A stretch of DNA of 7,309 nucleotides. Origin: JAZQNF01 sp045641505 (GTDB lineage: Bacteria; Bacillota; Clostridia; Lachnospirales; Bianqueaceae). The stretch spans positions 1 through 7,309 of the forward strand of contig JAZUHB010000058.1 of assembly GCA_045641505.1 (NCBI GenBank), written 5' to 3'. The position numbers and the translations under genes are program-made. The notes beneath the pieces are model-generated. The model saw nothing but the letters and a program-made list of their open reading frames with translations. It was not told where the DNA came from and searched no databases. Within the stretch, counting starts at the first letter, position 1. Each line of letters opens with the position of its first letter. Shown in pieces: positions 1 through 5,832 of this stretch.

Positions 1-513
1 GACGTCTCGGTCATGGGCATCTCGAACGACGAGCTGCTCTGCGCGCACGCCGGCCGCCTCACCCGTCTGTGGCGCGACCACGACGGCCGCCGCGTTCCCC
101 GCGACGACGTGAAGGACACGCTGTTCGAGCTCAGCCGCCGCGGCTACACGCTGGGCATCATCGCCAACACCATCACCGAGACCGAGATCCCCGACTGGAT
201 GATCTCCGACGGCGTCGCCCACCTCTTCAAGAGCGTGATCCTCTCCTCCAAGGTGCGTCTGCGCAAGCCCGATCCCGCGATCTACCATCTGGCCTGCCGC
301 GCCATCGGCAAGCCCGAGGAGAACTGCGCCTACGTCGGCGACAACCCCACCCGCGACGTGGAAGGCACCCGCGCGGCGGGCTTCGCCCTGATGATCCGCA
401 TCGACGAGCCGGACACCCTGGTCAAGGAGCCGCCCGAAGTCTTCCTGCAGCCCGACTACACCATCACCCGGATCTCCCAGCTGCTGGACATCTTCCCCGA
501 CCTGAACAAATAA
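1..513 (+). CDS. HAD-superfamily hydrolase, C-terminal part (first of three paralogs)
   Basis: The reading frame is open from base 1 and the product aligns with the C-terminal two thirds of the next two genes, so the true start lies upstream; the ATG at 13 is internal. The nucleophile motif I lies outside the window. Visible are the end of the cap region, motif II in a GII-A-N context (163-165), motif III Lys in RKPDP (265-267), and motif IV with GDN followed by TRD, whose Asp codons are at 340-342 and 355-357. HAD proteins of this type are cytoplasmic phosphatases or phosphate-transfer enzymes using an Asp nucleophile and Mg2+. Oddity: motif II, normally Ser or Thr and Ser in both neighbours, is Ala here, which could weaken or abolish activity. 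The next gene follows after 21 bases. The superfamily is certain; the substrate is unknown. Confidence 0.9.
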   Translation, partial: DVSVMGISNDELLCAHAGRLTRLWRDHDGRRVPRDDVKDTLFELSRRGYTLGIIANTITETEIPDWMISDGVAHLFKSVILSSKVRLRKPDPAIYHLACRAIGKPEENCAYVGDNPTRDVEGTRAAGFALMIRIDEPDTLVKEPPEVFLQPDYTITRISQLLDIFPDLNK

Positions 514-534
514 ACCGAAAAGAAGGTAATTGAC

Positions 535-1299
535 ATGAGCGAAAAAGAGTTCGACGCGATTTTCTACGACCTGGGCGGCACCCTCCGTCTGGTGGAGCGG
601 GACGCGGAGTTCGAGGCGGAGGCCCGCCGCAAGATCGCCAAAATGTGCGGCGAAAAGGGCGATCCCGATGAATTCTGCAAGTTCCTCGACTACCGCTACG
701 CGGGCTACCGCAAATGGTGCTTCGAGACGATGAAGGAAGCGCCCGAGGAGGAGCTCTGGGGCAAATGGCTGACCCCCGAGTATCCCAAATGGCGCATCCG
801 CAAGAACGCCATCGAGCTGACCATCGAGTACCGCAACAAGGACGGCCGCCGCGTGGTGGCCCCGAACGGCGCGCAGTCCGTCAAGGACATGTACGCGAAC
901 GGCTACAAGCTGGGCATCATCTCCAACCTGGTCACCTCTCAGGAGATCCCCCGCTGGCTGAAGGAGGACGACCTGGAGCAGTACTTCGGCGCCGTGCTCC
1001 TTTCCTGCGTGGAAGGCATCCGCAAGCCCGATCCCGCGATCAGCGAGAAGGCCTGCCGCCTCCTGGGCGTGAAGCCTGAGCGCTGCGTCTATATCGGCGA
1101 CAACCTGAACCGTGACGTGGAAGGCACCCGCGCCGCCGGCTTCGGCATGTTCATCCTCTATACCACCCCCGAGAAGCTGGCGAAGGAAAAGATCACCGAC
1201 GAGAACCGTCCCGACGCGATCATCTTCGACTTCAGCGAGCTGAAAGAGATCTTCCCCGAGGCTCCCAAGGTGGCCTGGGACAAGGTCCGCCGCGTGTAA
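535..1299 (+). CDS. HAD-superfamily hydrolase (second of three paralogs)
   Basis: The 254-residue product is a complete HAD protein with a C1-type helical cap between motifs I and II. Motif I is DLGGT with nucleophile Asp12; the usual second Asp of DxD is Gly14. Motif II is Ser130 (GIISN), motif III Lys164 (IRKPDP), and motif IV Asp189 and Asp194 (GDNLNRD). The cap, about residues 20-110, is rich in charged and aromatic residues and is shared with the third gene. Family knowledge points to hydrolysis of a small phosphorylated metabolite in the cytoplasm. The missing acid/base Asp is seen in some HAD branches, so a non-standard phosphatase or another HAD chemistry is possible. An AGAAGG ribosome binding site at 521-526 supports the ATG at 535. 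The substrate cannot be read from sequence; context suggests a sugar phosphate or phosphoglycerate-like acid. Confidence 0.92.
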   Translation: MSEKEFDAIFYDLGGTLRLVERDAEFEAEARRKIAKMCGEKGDPDEFCKFLDYRYAGYRKWCFETMKEAPEEELWGKWLTPEYPKWRIRKNAIELTIEYRNKDGRRVVAPNGAQSVKDMYANGYKLGIISNLVTSQEIPRWLKEDDLEQYFGAVLLSCVEGIRKPDPAISEKACRLLGVKPERCVYIGDNLNRDVEGTRAAGFGMFILYTTPEKLAKEKITDENRPDAIIFDFSELKEIFPEAPKVAWDKVRRV

Positions 1300-1311
1300 A
1301 GGAGCAGATTT

Positions 1312-2079
1312 ATGGAAAACATCAAAGGCATCTTCCTGGACCTCGGCGGCACCTTCCGCGAGGTCTGCGAGAACCGCGCCTACTCCCTGGCGGCGCGCAA
1401 GCGCATCGCCGAGATCTGCGGCACGGACATGGACCCCGACGAGTACTACGAATTCCTGAACGCCCGCTATGACGTCTACCGCGATTGGGCGCTGAAGTAT
1501 TACTGCGAGGCGCCTGAGAAATATCTCTGGACCCGCTGGCTCGTGCCCGAGCTGGACCGCGACTACATCGCCGCCCACGCCGTGGAGCTTACGCACTGCT
1601 TCCGCGACGCGAAGGGCGAGCGCCTGGTCGTGCCCGGCGGCGTCGAGACCGTGAAGGAGCTCATCGCCCGCGGCTACAAAATCGGCATCATCTCCGACCT
1701 GGTCGGCACTGAGGAGATCGACCAGTGGCTGGACGCGGACGGCATCCGCGACCTGTTCGCCACCGTGCAGCAGTCCTCCGTCACGATGCTCCGCAAGCCT
1801 CATCCCGCCATCTACTACCTGGCCATGGATGAGATGGGCGTCTGGGCCGACGAGTGTGTTTTCGTGGGCGACAATCTGACCCGCGACATCATCGGCGCGA
1901 AGGCCTCCGGCTTTGCCGGCACCGTCGCCGTCGACTATCCGGCCACGCCCCTCAAGAAGATCACCGCCGAGAATCAGCCCAGCTGCGTGATCAAGAGCTT
2001 CCCCGAATTACTGAATGTCCTGCCCGGCGGCGGCGTTTTCGACCCCGACAAGGCAGAACGGAGAGGAGTACAGGAATGA
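1312..2079 (+). CDS. HAD-superfamily hydrolase (third of three paralogs)
   Basis: The 255-residue product is a paralog of the preceding gene along its whole length, with roughly four to five residues in ten alike by eye. Motif I is DLGGT with Asp10, and again Gly (12) replaces the second Asp. Motif II is Ser129 (GIISD), motif III Lys162 in RKPHP (the usual RKPDP has become RKPHP), and motif IV Asp187 and Asp192 (GDNLTRD). The C-terminal tail, about residues 238-255, is charged and not shared with the others. AAAGGAG at 1298-1304 overlaps the upstream stop and places the ATG 7 bases later. The stop codon overlaps the start of the mutase gene (ATGA), implying translational coupling. Phosphatase-like activity on an unknown small substrate is the family-level inference. 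Confidence 0.92.
   Translation: MENIKGIFLDLGGTFREVCENRAYSLAARKRIAEICGTDMDPDEYYEFLNARYDVYRDWALKYYCEAPEKYLWTRWLVPELDRDYIAAHAVELTHCFRDAKGERLVVPGGVETVKELIARGYKIGIISDLVGTEEIDQWLDADGIRDLFATVQQSSVTMLRKPHPAIYYLAMDEMGVWADECVFVGDNLTRDIIGAKASGFAGTVAVDYPATPLKKITAENQPSCVIKSFPELLNVLPGGGVFDPDKAERRGVQE
2060..2079 (+). promoter_or_regulatory. Ribosome binding site and ATGA stop/start overlap fixing the mutase start
   Basis: GGAGAGGAG at 2060-2068 lies 7 bases before the ATG at 2076. The ATG overlaps the TGA stop (2077-2079) of the third HAD gene. This decides the start of the permuted mutase: the same frame stays open upstream to an ATG at 1854, but that extension would lie inside the HAD gene and has no family similarity. 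The overlap suggests translational coupling of the two products. Confidence 0.8.
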
Positions 2080-2993
2080 ACTACCGTCTTGCAGGCGGCG
2101 ATGCCATGGCCCGCGCCTTCGACAAGGTCTACGCGGCCGGCACCGACGATTATCACATGATCCCCCTGAATCTCACCGACAAGGACGGCGCGCCCGTCGG
2201 TCTGGTAAAGCCCGGCGACGGCGTCATCTTCTGCTGCCGCCGCGGCGAGCGCGAGGTCGAGCTGACCGACGCGTTCACCGACCCGAACTTCACCGGCTTT
2301 GCCCGGAAGAAGATCGAGCCTCTCGACTTCGTGATCCTCACGATGTACAACGAGAAATACACCTACCTGCCCATCGCCTTCGCGCCCTCCAAGGTGCAGA
2401 AGACCCTGGCCGAGACCGTCTCCGCCGCGGGGCTCAAACAGCTCCACCTGGCCGAGAGCGAGAAATACGCCCACGTTACCTTCTTCTTCAACGGCGGCAA
2501 CCAGACTCCGTTCCCCGGCGAGGACGACGTGAAGATCCCCTCCCCCAAGGGCATCGGCTTCGACCAGGTGCCCAGCCTCTCCCTCCCCAAGGTGGAAGAG
2601 ACCCTGGAGGAAGGCCTGGAGAAGGGCTACGACTTCATCGTCACGAACTTCGCGAACGGCGACGTGGTCGGCCACACCTCCAATGACGCCGCGAAGCGCA
2701 GCGCCACCCGCGCCGTCGACGAGTACGTCGGCCGCGCCCTCCGCAAGGCCCTCGCCTGCGGCTACACCGTCTTCGTCACCGCGGACCACGGCAACATCGA
2801 GATCCTCCGCAAGAGCGACGGCGGCCCCCACGTGTCCCACACCTGCAACCAGGTCGCCTGCATCGCGGTCGGCCCCGAGGGCGACGCCGGCATCCGCATG
2901 GTCAAGCCCTCCGGCAAGCTCTGCGACGTAGCCCCCACCGTGCTCGCGGCGATGGGCCTCGGCAAGCCCGCCGAGATGGAAGGCGAGCCCCTC
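2076..2993 (+). other. Mutase segment A: normally C-terminal half of GpmI, here N-terminal
   Basis: Residues 1-306 of the mutase correspond to canonical iPGM from the end of the phosphotransferase domain (helix before the TDEF/TDDY motif, DGD-VIF strand, Arg pair) through the C-terminal part of the alkaline-phosphatase-like domain (EKYAHV, GHT, ADHGN, HTCN, APTVL). The first ten or so residues have no clear canonical counterpart and may cap the new terminus. Confidence 0.85.
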
Positions 2994-3650
2994 TTCTCCT
3001 TCGAGAAGAAGAGCAAGGTCCTGCTCCTCATCCTGGACGGCTGGGGACTGGGCGAAGAGAACGAGAACAATCCTCTGTACTCCCAGGAGACGCCCGTCTG
3101 GGACGGCCTCCTCGCGGAGCACGCCTACGCAAAGTTGGACGCCTCCGGCCCCGCCGTCGGCCTCGCCGAGGGTAAGACCGGCAACTCCGAGGCCGGCCAC
3201 ATCAACCTGGGCAGCGGCCGCGTGGTCGCGCAGGACGACGTCCGCCTCGACAACGCGATGAAGGACGGCTCCTTCGCGAAGAACCCCGTGTTCCTCGACG
3301 TCATCGACAAGGTCAAGGCCCGCGGCGGCGCGCTGCACCTGTTCGCGCTCCTCACCAAGAAGAGCTCCCACGGCTCCATCGACTACCCCACGACCCTGCT
3401 CGACATGGCCAAGGAAGCCGGCCTCACCGAGGTCTACGTCCACATCATCTTCGACGGCCGTTCCACCGATCCCGGCACCGGCAGCGCGCTCCTGCGTGAG
3501 TTCGGCGGCACGATGGAGGAAAAGGGCGTCGGCCTGATGGTCTCCGGCATCGGCCGCGGCATCGCGCTCGACCGCGACATGAACTGGGGCAGAATTCTCA
3601 CCGCCTATCAGTCCCTGACTGAGGGCAAGGGAACGCAATATCAAGAGTAA
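2076..3650 (+). CDS. gpmI: Circularly permuted cofactor-independent phosphoglycerate mutase (GpmI family)
   Basis: GpmI interconverts 3- and 2-phosphoglycerate with two Mn2+ and a phosphoserine intermediate. This 524-residue product is close to the usual ~510, but the order is rotated. Residues 1-306 match the normally C-terminal part: Arg56 and Arg59 (substrate Arg pair, RRGER), Lys130 (SEKYAHVTFF), Asp196 and His200 (NFANGDVVGH), Asp237-His238 (TADHGN), His255, then the usual C-terminal end (DVAPTVLAAMGL, KPAEM). After a short linker, the normally N-terminal part starts at 314: Asp321 (LLLILDGWG), nucleophile Ser371 (GNSEAGH), His432, Arg462, Arg494 and Arg500 (ALDRD). All metal ligands and the nucleophile are present, so it is probably active. 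The usual DGGVHSH motif reads KKSSHGS, and the Asp after DGR is Ser463. The new termini fall inside the phosphotransferase domain. The gene sits between HAD genes and GAPDH/PGK genes. Family and permutation are clear from sequence; natural substrate is inference. Confidence 0.93.
   Translation: MNYRLAGGDAMARAFDKVYAAGTDDYHMIPLNLTDKDGAPVGLVKPGDGVIFCCRRGEREVELTDAFTDPNFTGFARKKIEPLDFVILTMYNEKYTYLPIAFAPSKVQKTLAETVSAAGLKQLHLAESEKYAHVTFFFNGGNQTPFPGEDDVKIPSPKGIGFDQVPSLSLPKVEETLEEGLEKGYDFIVTNFANGDVVGHTSNDAAKRSATRAVDEYVGRALRKALACGYTVFVTADHGNIEILRKSDGGPHVSHTCNQVACIAVGPEGDAGIRMVKPSGKLCDVAPTVLAAMGLGKPAEMEGEPLFSFEKKSKVLLLILDGWGLGEENENNPLYSQETPVWDGLLAEHAYAKLDASGPAVGLAEGKTGNSEAGHINLGSGRVVAQDDVRLDNAMKDGSFAKNPVFLDVIDKVKARGGALHLFALLTKKSSHGSIDYPTTLLDMAKEAGLTEVYVHIIFDGRSTDPGTGSALLREFGGTMEEKGVGLMVSGIGRGIALDRDMNWGRILTAYQSLTEGKGTQYQE
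3015..3647 (+). other. Mutase segment B: normally N-terminal half of GpmI, here C-terminal
   Basis: Residues 314-524 of the mutase correspond to canonical iPGM residues from the very N-terminus (first beta strand ending in the metal-binding Asp, then GNSEAGH with the Ser nucleophile) to the helix after the ALDRD motif, ending AYQSLTEGKG plus a short tail. A linker of about seven residues (SFEKKSK, from about 307) joins segment A to it. The reading frame is uninterrupted across the junction. Confidence 0.85.
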
Positions 3651-3681
3651 CAAACTCATCATAAATGAAGGAGAGTGTACT

Positions 3682-4719
3682 ATGGATCAGGTTTTGAAAA
3701 TCGGTATTATCGGCTGCGGCGCGATCGGCAAGGATCATTGCCGCCGCATCATCGAGACGGTTCCCGGCGCTACGGTCGTAGCTGTTTCCGACTATGTCGC
3801 GGAAGCCGCCGATTCCACTGCCGCCCGCTACGGCATCCGTTCCTACGGAAACGACTGCGACGGAATGATTAAGGATCCCGAGGTCGAGGCAGTCGTCATC
3901 ACCTCCATCGATCCCACTCATCACGATTACGTCATGAAGGTTCTCGCCGAGAAGAAGTGGTGCTTCTGCGAAAAGCCCCTCAGCCAGAACGCCAAGGACT
4001 GCGAGGAAATCATCAACGAGGAAGTCAAGCTCGGCAAGCGTATGATCCAGGTCGGCTTCATGCGTCACTACGACCGCGGCTACGCGGAAATGAAGCGCAT
4101 CATCGACTCCGGCGAGATCGGCGCTCCCCTGGTCATCAAGGCCTGCCACCGCAACGTCGCTCAGGGCCCCGGCTTCAAGACCGAGAACGGTGTCACGAAC
4201 GTCGCCATCCACGAGCTCGACATCTGCCGCTGGCTGCTCGATGACGAATACGAGGATGTTCAGTGCGTGAAGGTCCGCCAGAGCGCCAACTCCAACAAGG
4301 GCTACGACAATCCTCAGGTCATGCTGATGCGCACCAAGAAGGGCTGCTTCATCGACGTCGAGGTTCAGGTGGCCGACGGTTACGGCTACGATATCCAGTG
4401 CGAGGTCGTTTGCGAGAACGGTACGGTCAAGCTTCCTGATCCCTATGCCGTCGTTCGCCGCAGCCGCCCCGCCGGCTGGGATTCTCTGAACCCCGCCGAA
4501 TCCATGCCCATCATGACCGACTGGAAGGAGCGCTTCATCGAAGCCTACGACATCGAGTTCTGCAAGTGGGTCGAGGCCGTCCACGCCGGCAAGCTCACCG
4601 GTCCCTCCGCCTGGGACGGTTACGTTGCCTGCGTCGCCGGCGATGCCCTGAACGCTTCCCGCGGCACCAACCAGTTCCTCAAGGTCGAGACCATGGAAAA
4701 GCCCGAGATCTACAAATAA
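3682..4719 (+). CDS. Gfo/Idh/MocA family dehydrogenase, inositol 2-dehydrogenase-like
   Basis: The 345-residue product has the family's usual length and two-domain order. An N-terminal Rossmann fold carries GCGAIG at 11-16, with Asp37 ending the second strand, which favours NAD+. The catalytic Lys98 is in CEKPLS. QVGFMRHYDRGY (123-134), IHELD with His177, and the C-terminal AWDGYVACVAGDA segment closely resemble myo-/scyllo-inositol dehydrogenases (IolG type), which oxidise an inositol ring hydroxyl to a ketone. The residue four before His177, usually Asp in IolG, is Asn173, so the catalytic set is slightly altered and the substrate may be another polyol or sugar. AAGGAG at 3668-3673 supports the start. 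No iolE, iolB, iolC or iolD homolog is within the window, so inositol use is not demonstrated. The family is confident; the exact substrate is open. Confidence 0.9.
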   Translation: MDQVLKIGIIGCGAIGKDHCRRIIETVPGATVVAVSDYVAEAADSTAARYGIRSYGNDCDGMIKDPEVEAVVITSIDPTHHDYVMKVLAEKKWCFCEKPLSQNAKDCEEIINEEVKLGKRMIQVGFMRHYDRGYAEMKRIIDSGEIGAPLVIKACHRNVAQGPGFKTENGVTNVAIHELDICRWLLDDEYEDVQCVKVRQSANSNKGYDNPQVMLMRTKKGCFIDVEVQVADGYGYDIQCEVVCENGTVKLPDPYAVVRRSRPAGWDSLNPAESMPIMTDWKERFIEAYDIEFCKWVEAVHAGKLTGPSAWDGYVACVAGDALNASRGTNQFLKVETMEKPEIYK

Positions 4720-4743
4720 TTTGCTCATAAAGGAGAAATTACA

Positions 4744-5799
4744 ATGGCTAAAATTCGTGTCGGTGTTGCCGGTTACGGCACCATCGGTCAGCGTCTGGCT
4801 GACGGCGTTGCCCTTCAGGGCGACATGGAATTGGTAGGTATTGCCGATCTTGCTCCCACCCTTGCCATCCGCGCATTGGCCGAGAACGATATGATCGGTA
4901 ACAACGGCGTAGAGTACAAGCTCTACCTCGTGGACGGCGCCAACAAGGAAGACTTCGACGCGCTGGGCATCCCCGTGGCCGGCTCCTTCGAGGAACTGTG
5001 CAGGAACGTCGACGTCATGCTGGACTCCTCTCCCGGCGGCGTCGGCGCCAAGAACAAGGAAATCTACGAGCGTCTGGGCGTCAAGGCCATCTTCCAGGGC
5101 GGCGAAAAGAACTCCGTCGCGGACGTGTTCTTCCACGGCTACGCGAACTATGAGAAGGGCCTCGGCCAGAACTACCTGAAGCTGACCTCCTGCAATACCA
5201 CCGGTCTGATCCGTGCCGTCGACGCGCTGGACCGCGAGATCGGCATCGAGCGTGTTGCCATCACCATCATCCGCCGCGTGGCCGACCCCGGTGACTATCA
5301 CCGCGGTCTGACCAACGCCCTGCAGATCGACAAGGCGCCCACCCACCAGGCCGTCGACCTGATGACCATCATGCCCCACGTGAACGCCACCGGCATCCTG
5401 GTGCACACCCCCGTGACCCACGGCCACATCATCACCGTGGTTGCCACCGCCCGCGACGGCAAGAAGATCACCAAGGAAGAGGCTCTGGCTATTTTCCAGA
5501 AGCATCCCCGCATCCGTGTGGTCTCCATCGACGAAGGCTTCAAGGGCAACGCCAGCCTGTTCAAGTACGCGCGTGACCTCGGCAACCGCCGCGGCGACAT
5601 GTATGAGATCGCGATCTGGGAAGACTCCATCGTCGAGACCGGCAACGATATCATGTTCGCCATCAACATCCCGCAGGAGTCCGTCACGATCCCCGAGACC
5701 ATGGACGGCATCCGCGCCTGCATGAAGATGCAGATGACCCGCGAGGAAGGTACCGCAAAGACCAACGAGTACCTGAAGATCGGACGTTTCAAGAAGTAA
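4744..5799 (+). CDS. gap: Archaeal-type (type II) glyceraldehyde-3-phosphate dehydrogenase
   Basis: The 351-residue product matches type II GAPDH, the archaeal form, which oxidises glyceraldehyde 3-phosphate to 1,3-bisphosphoglycerate and is only distantly related to ordinary bacterial GapA. Markers are the N-terminal GYGTIG (10-15), SSPGGVGAKNK (95-105), AIFQGGEK (115-122), the catalytic Cys150 in SCNTTGL, RRVADP (177-182), a histidine cluster at 226-228 in the place of the archaeal catalytic His, ARDLGNRRGD (276-285) and WEDSIVETGN (292-301). The residue after the second strand (VGIAD, Asp35) is acidic, where NADP-preferring archaeal enzymes usually carry Lys/Thr, which suggests NAD+ preference. 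AAAGGAG at 4729-4735 supports the start. It lies directly before a matching archaeal-like PGK, consistent with joint transfer. Activity on another phospho-aldehyde such as erythrose 4-phosphate cannot be excluded. Confidence 0.93.
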   Translation: MAKIRVGVAGYGTIGQRLADGVALQGDMELVGIADLAPTLAIRALAENDMIGNNGVEYKLYLVDGANKEDFDALGIPVAGSFEELCRNVDVMLDSSPGGVGAKNKEIYERLGVKAIFQGGEKNSVADVFFHGYANYEKGLGQNYLKLTSCNTTGLIRAVDALDREIGIERVAITIIRRVADPGDYHRGLTNALQIDKAPTHQAVDLMTIMPHVNATGILVHTPVTHGHIITVVATARDGKKITKEEALAIFQKHPRIRVVSIDEGFKGNASLFKYARDLGNRRGDMYEIAIWEDSIVETGNDIMFAINIPQESVTIPETMDGIRACMKMQMTREEGTAKTNEYLKIGRFKK

Positions 5800-5832
5800 T
5801 TCACAATACTGTCTTTCGAAAGGAAGAAAACC

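Noticed and set aside
1854..2075. Possible 74-residue N-terminal extension of the mutase from an upstream ATG
   Set aside because: The extension lies inside the third HAD gene in another frame, is Arg-rich like other shadow frames, and has no ribosome binding site to match the strong one before 2076.
2076..3650. The mutase as a fusion of two broken gene copies or an assembly error
   Set aside because: Each catalytic residue occurs once, with no missing or duplicated segment, and the frame and codon style are continuous across the junction. An assembly error cannot be formally excluded without reads, but a clean in-frame permutation by error is unlikely.
1974..3662. A 562-codon open frame on the minus strand opposite the mutase
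   Set aside because: It is again in codon phase with the plus-strand mutase gene and explained by the same codon bias; the composition is low-complexity and matches no family I know.
3651..3681. Possible internal promoter or terminator between the mutase and dehydrogenase genes
   Set aside because: The 31-base gap holds a ribosome binding site but no stem-loop with a T-run and no convincing -35/-10 pair, so a continuous transcript is the simpler reading.
5813..5822. Perfect 10-base palindrome (CTTTCGAAAG) between the GAPDH and PGK genes
   Set aside because: It is too short, has no loop and no following T-run, and includes the ribosome binding site of the next gene; probably chance, not a terminator or operator.
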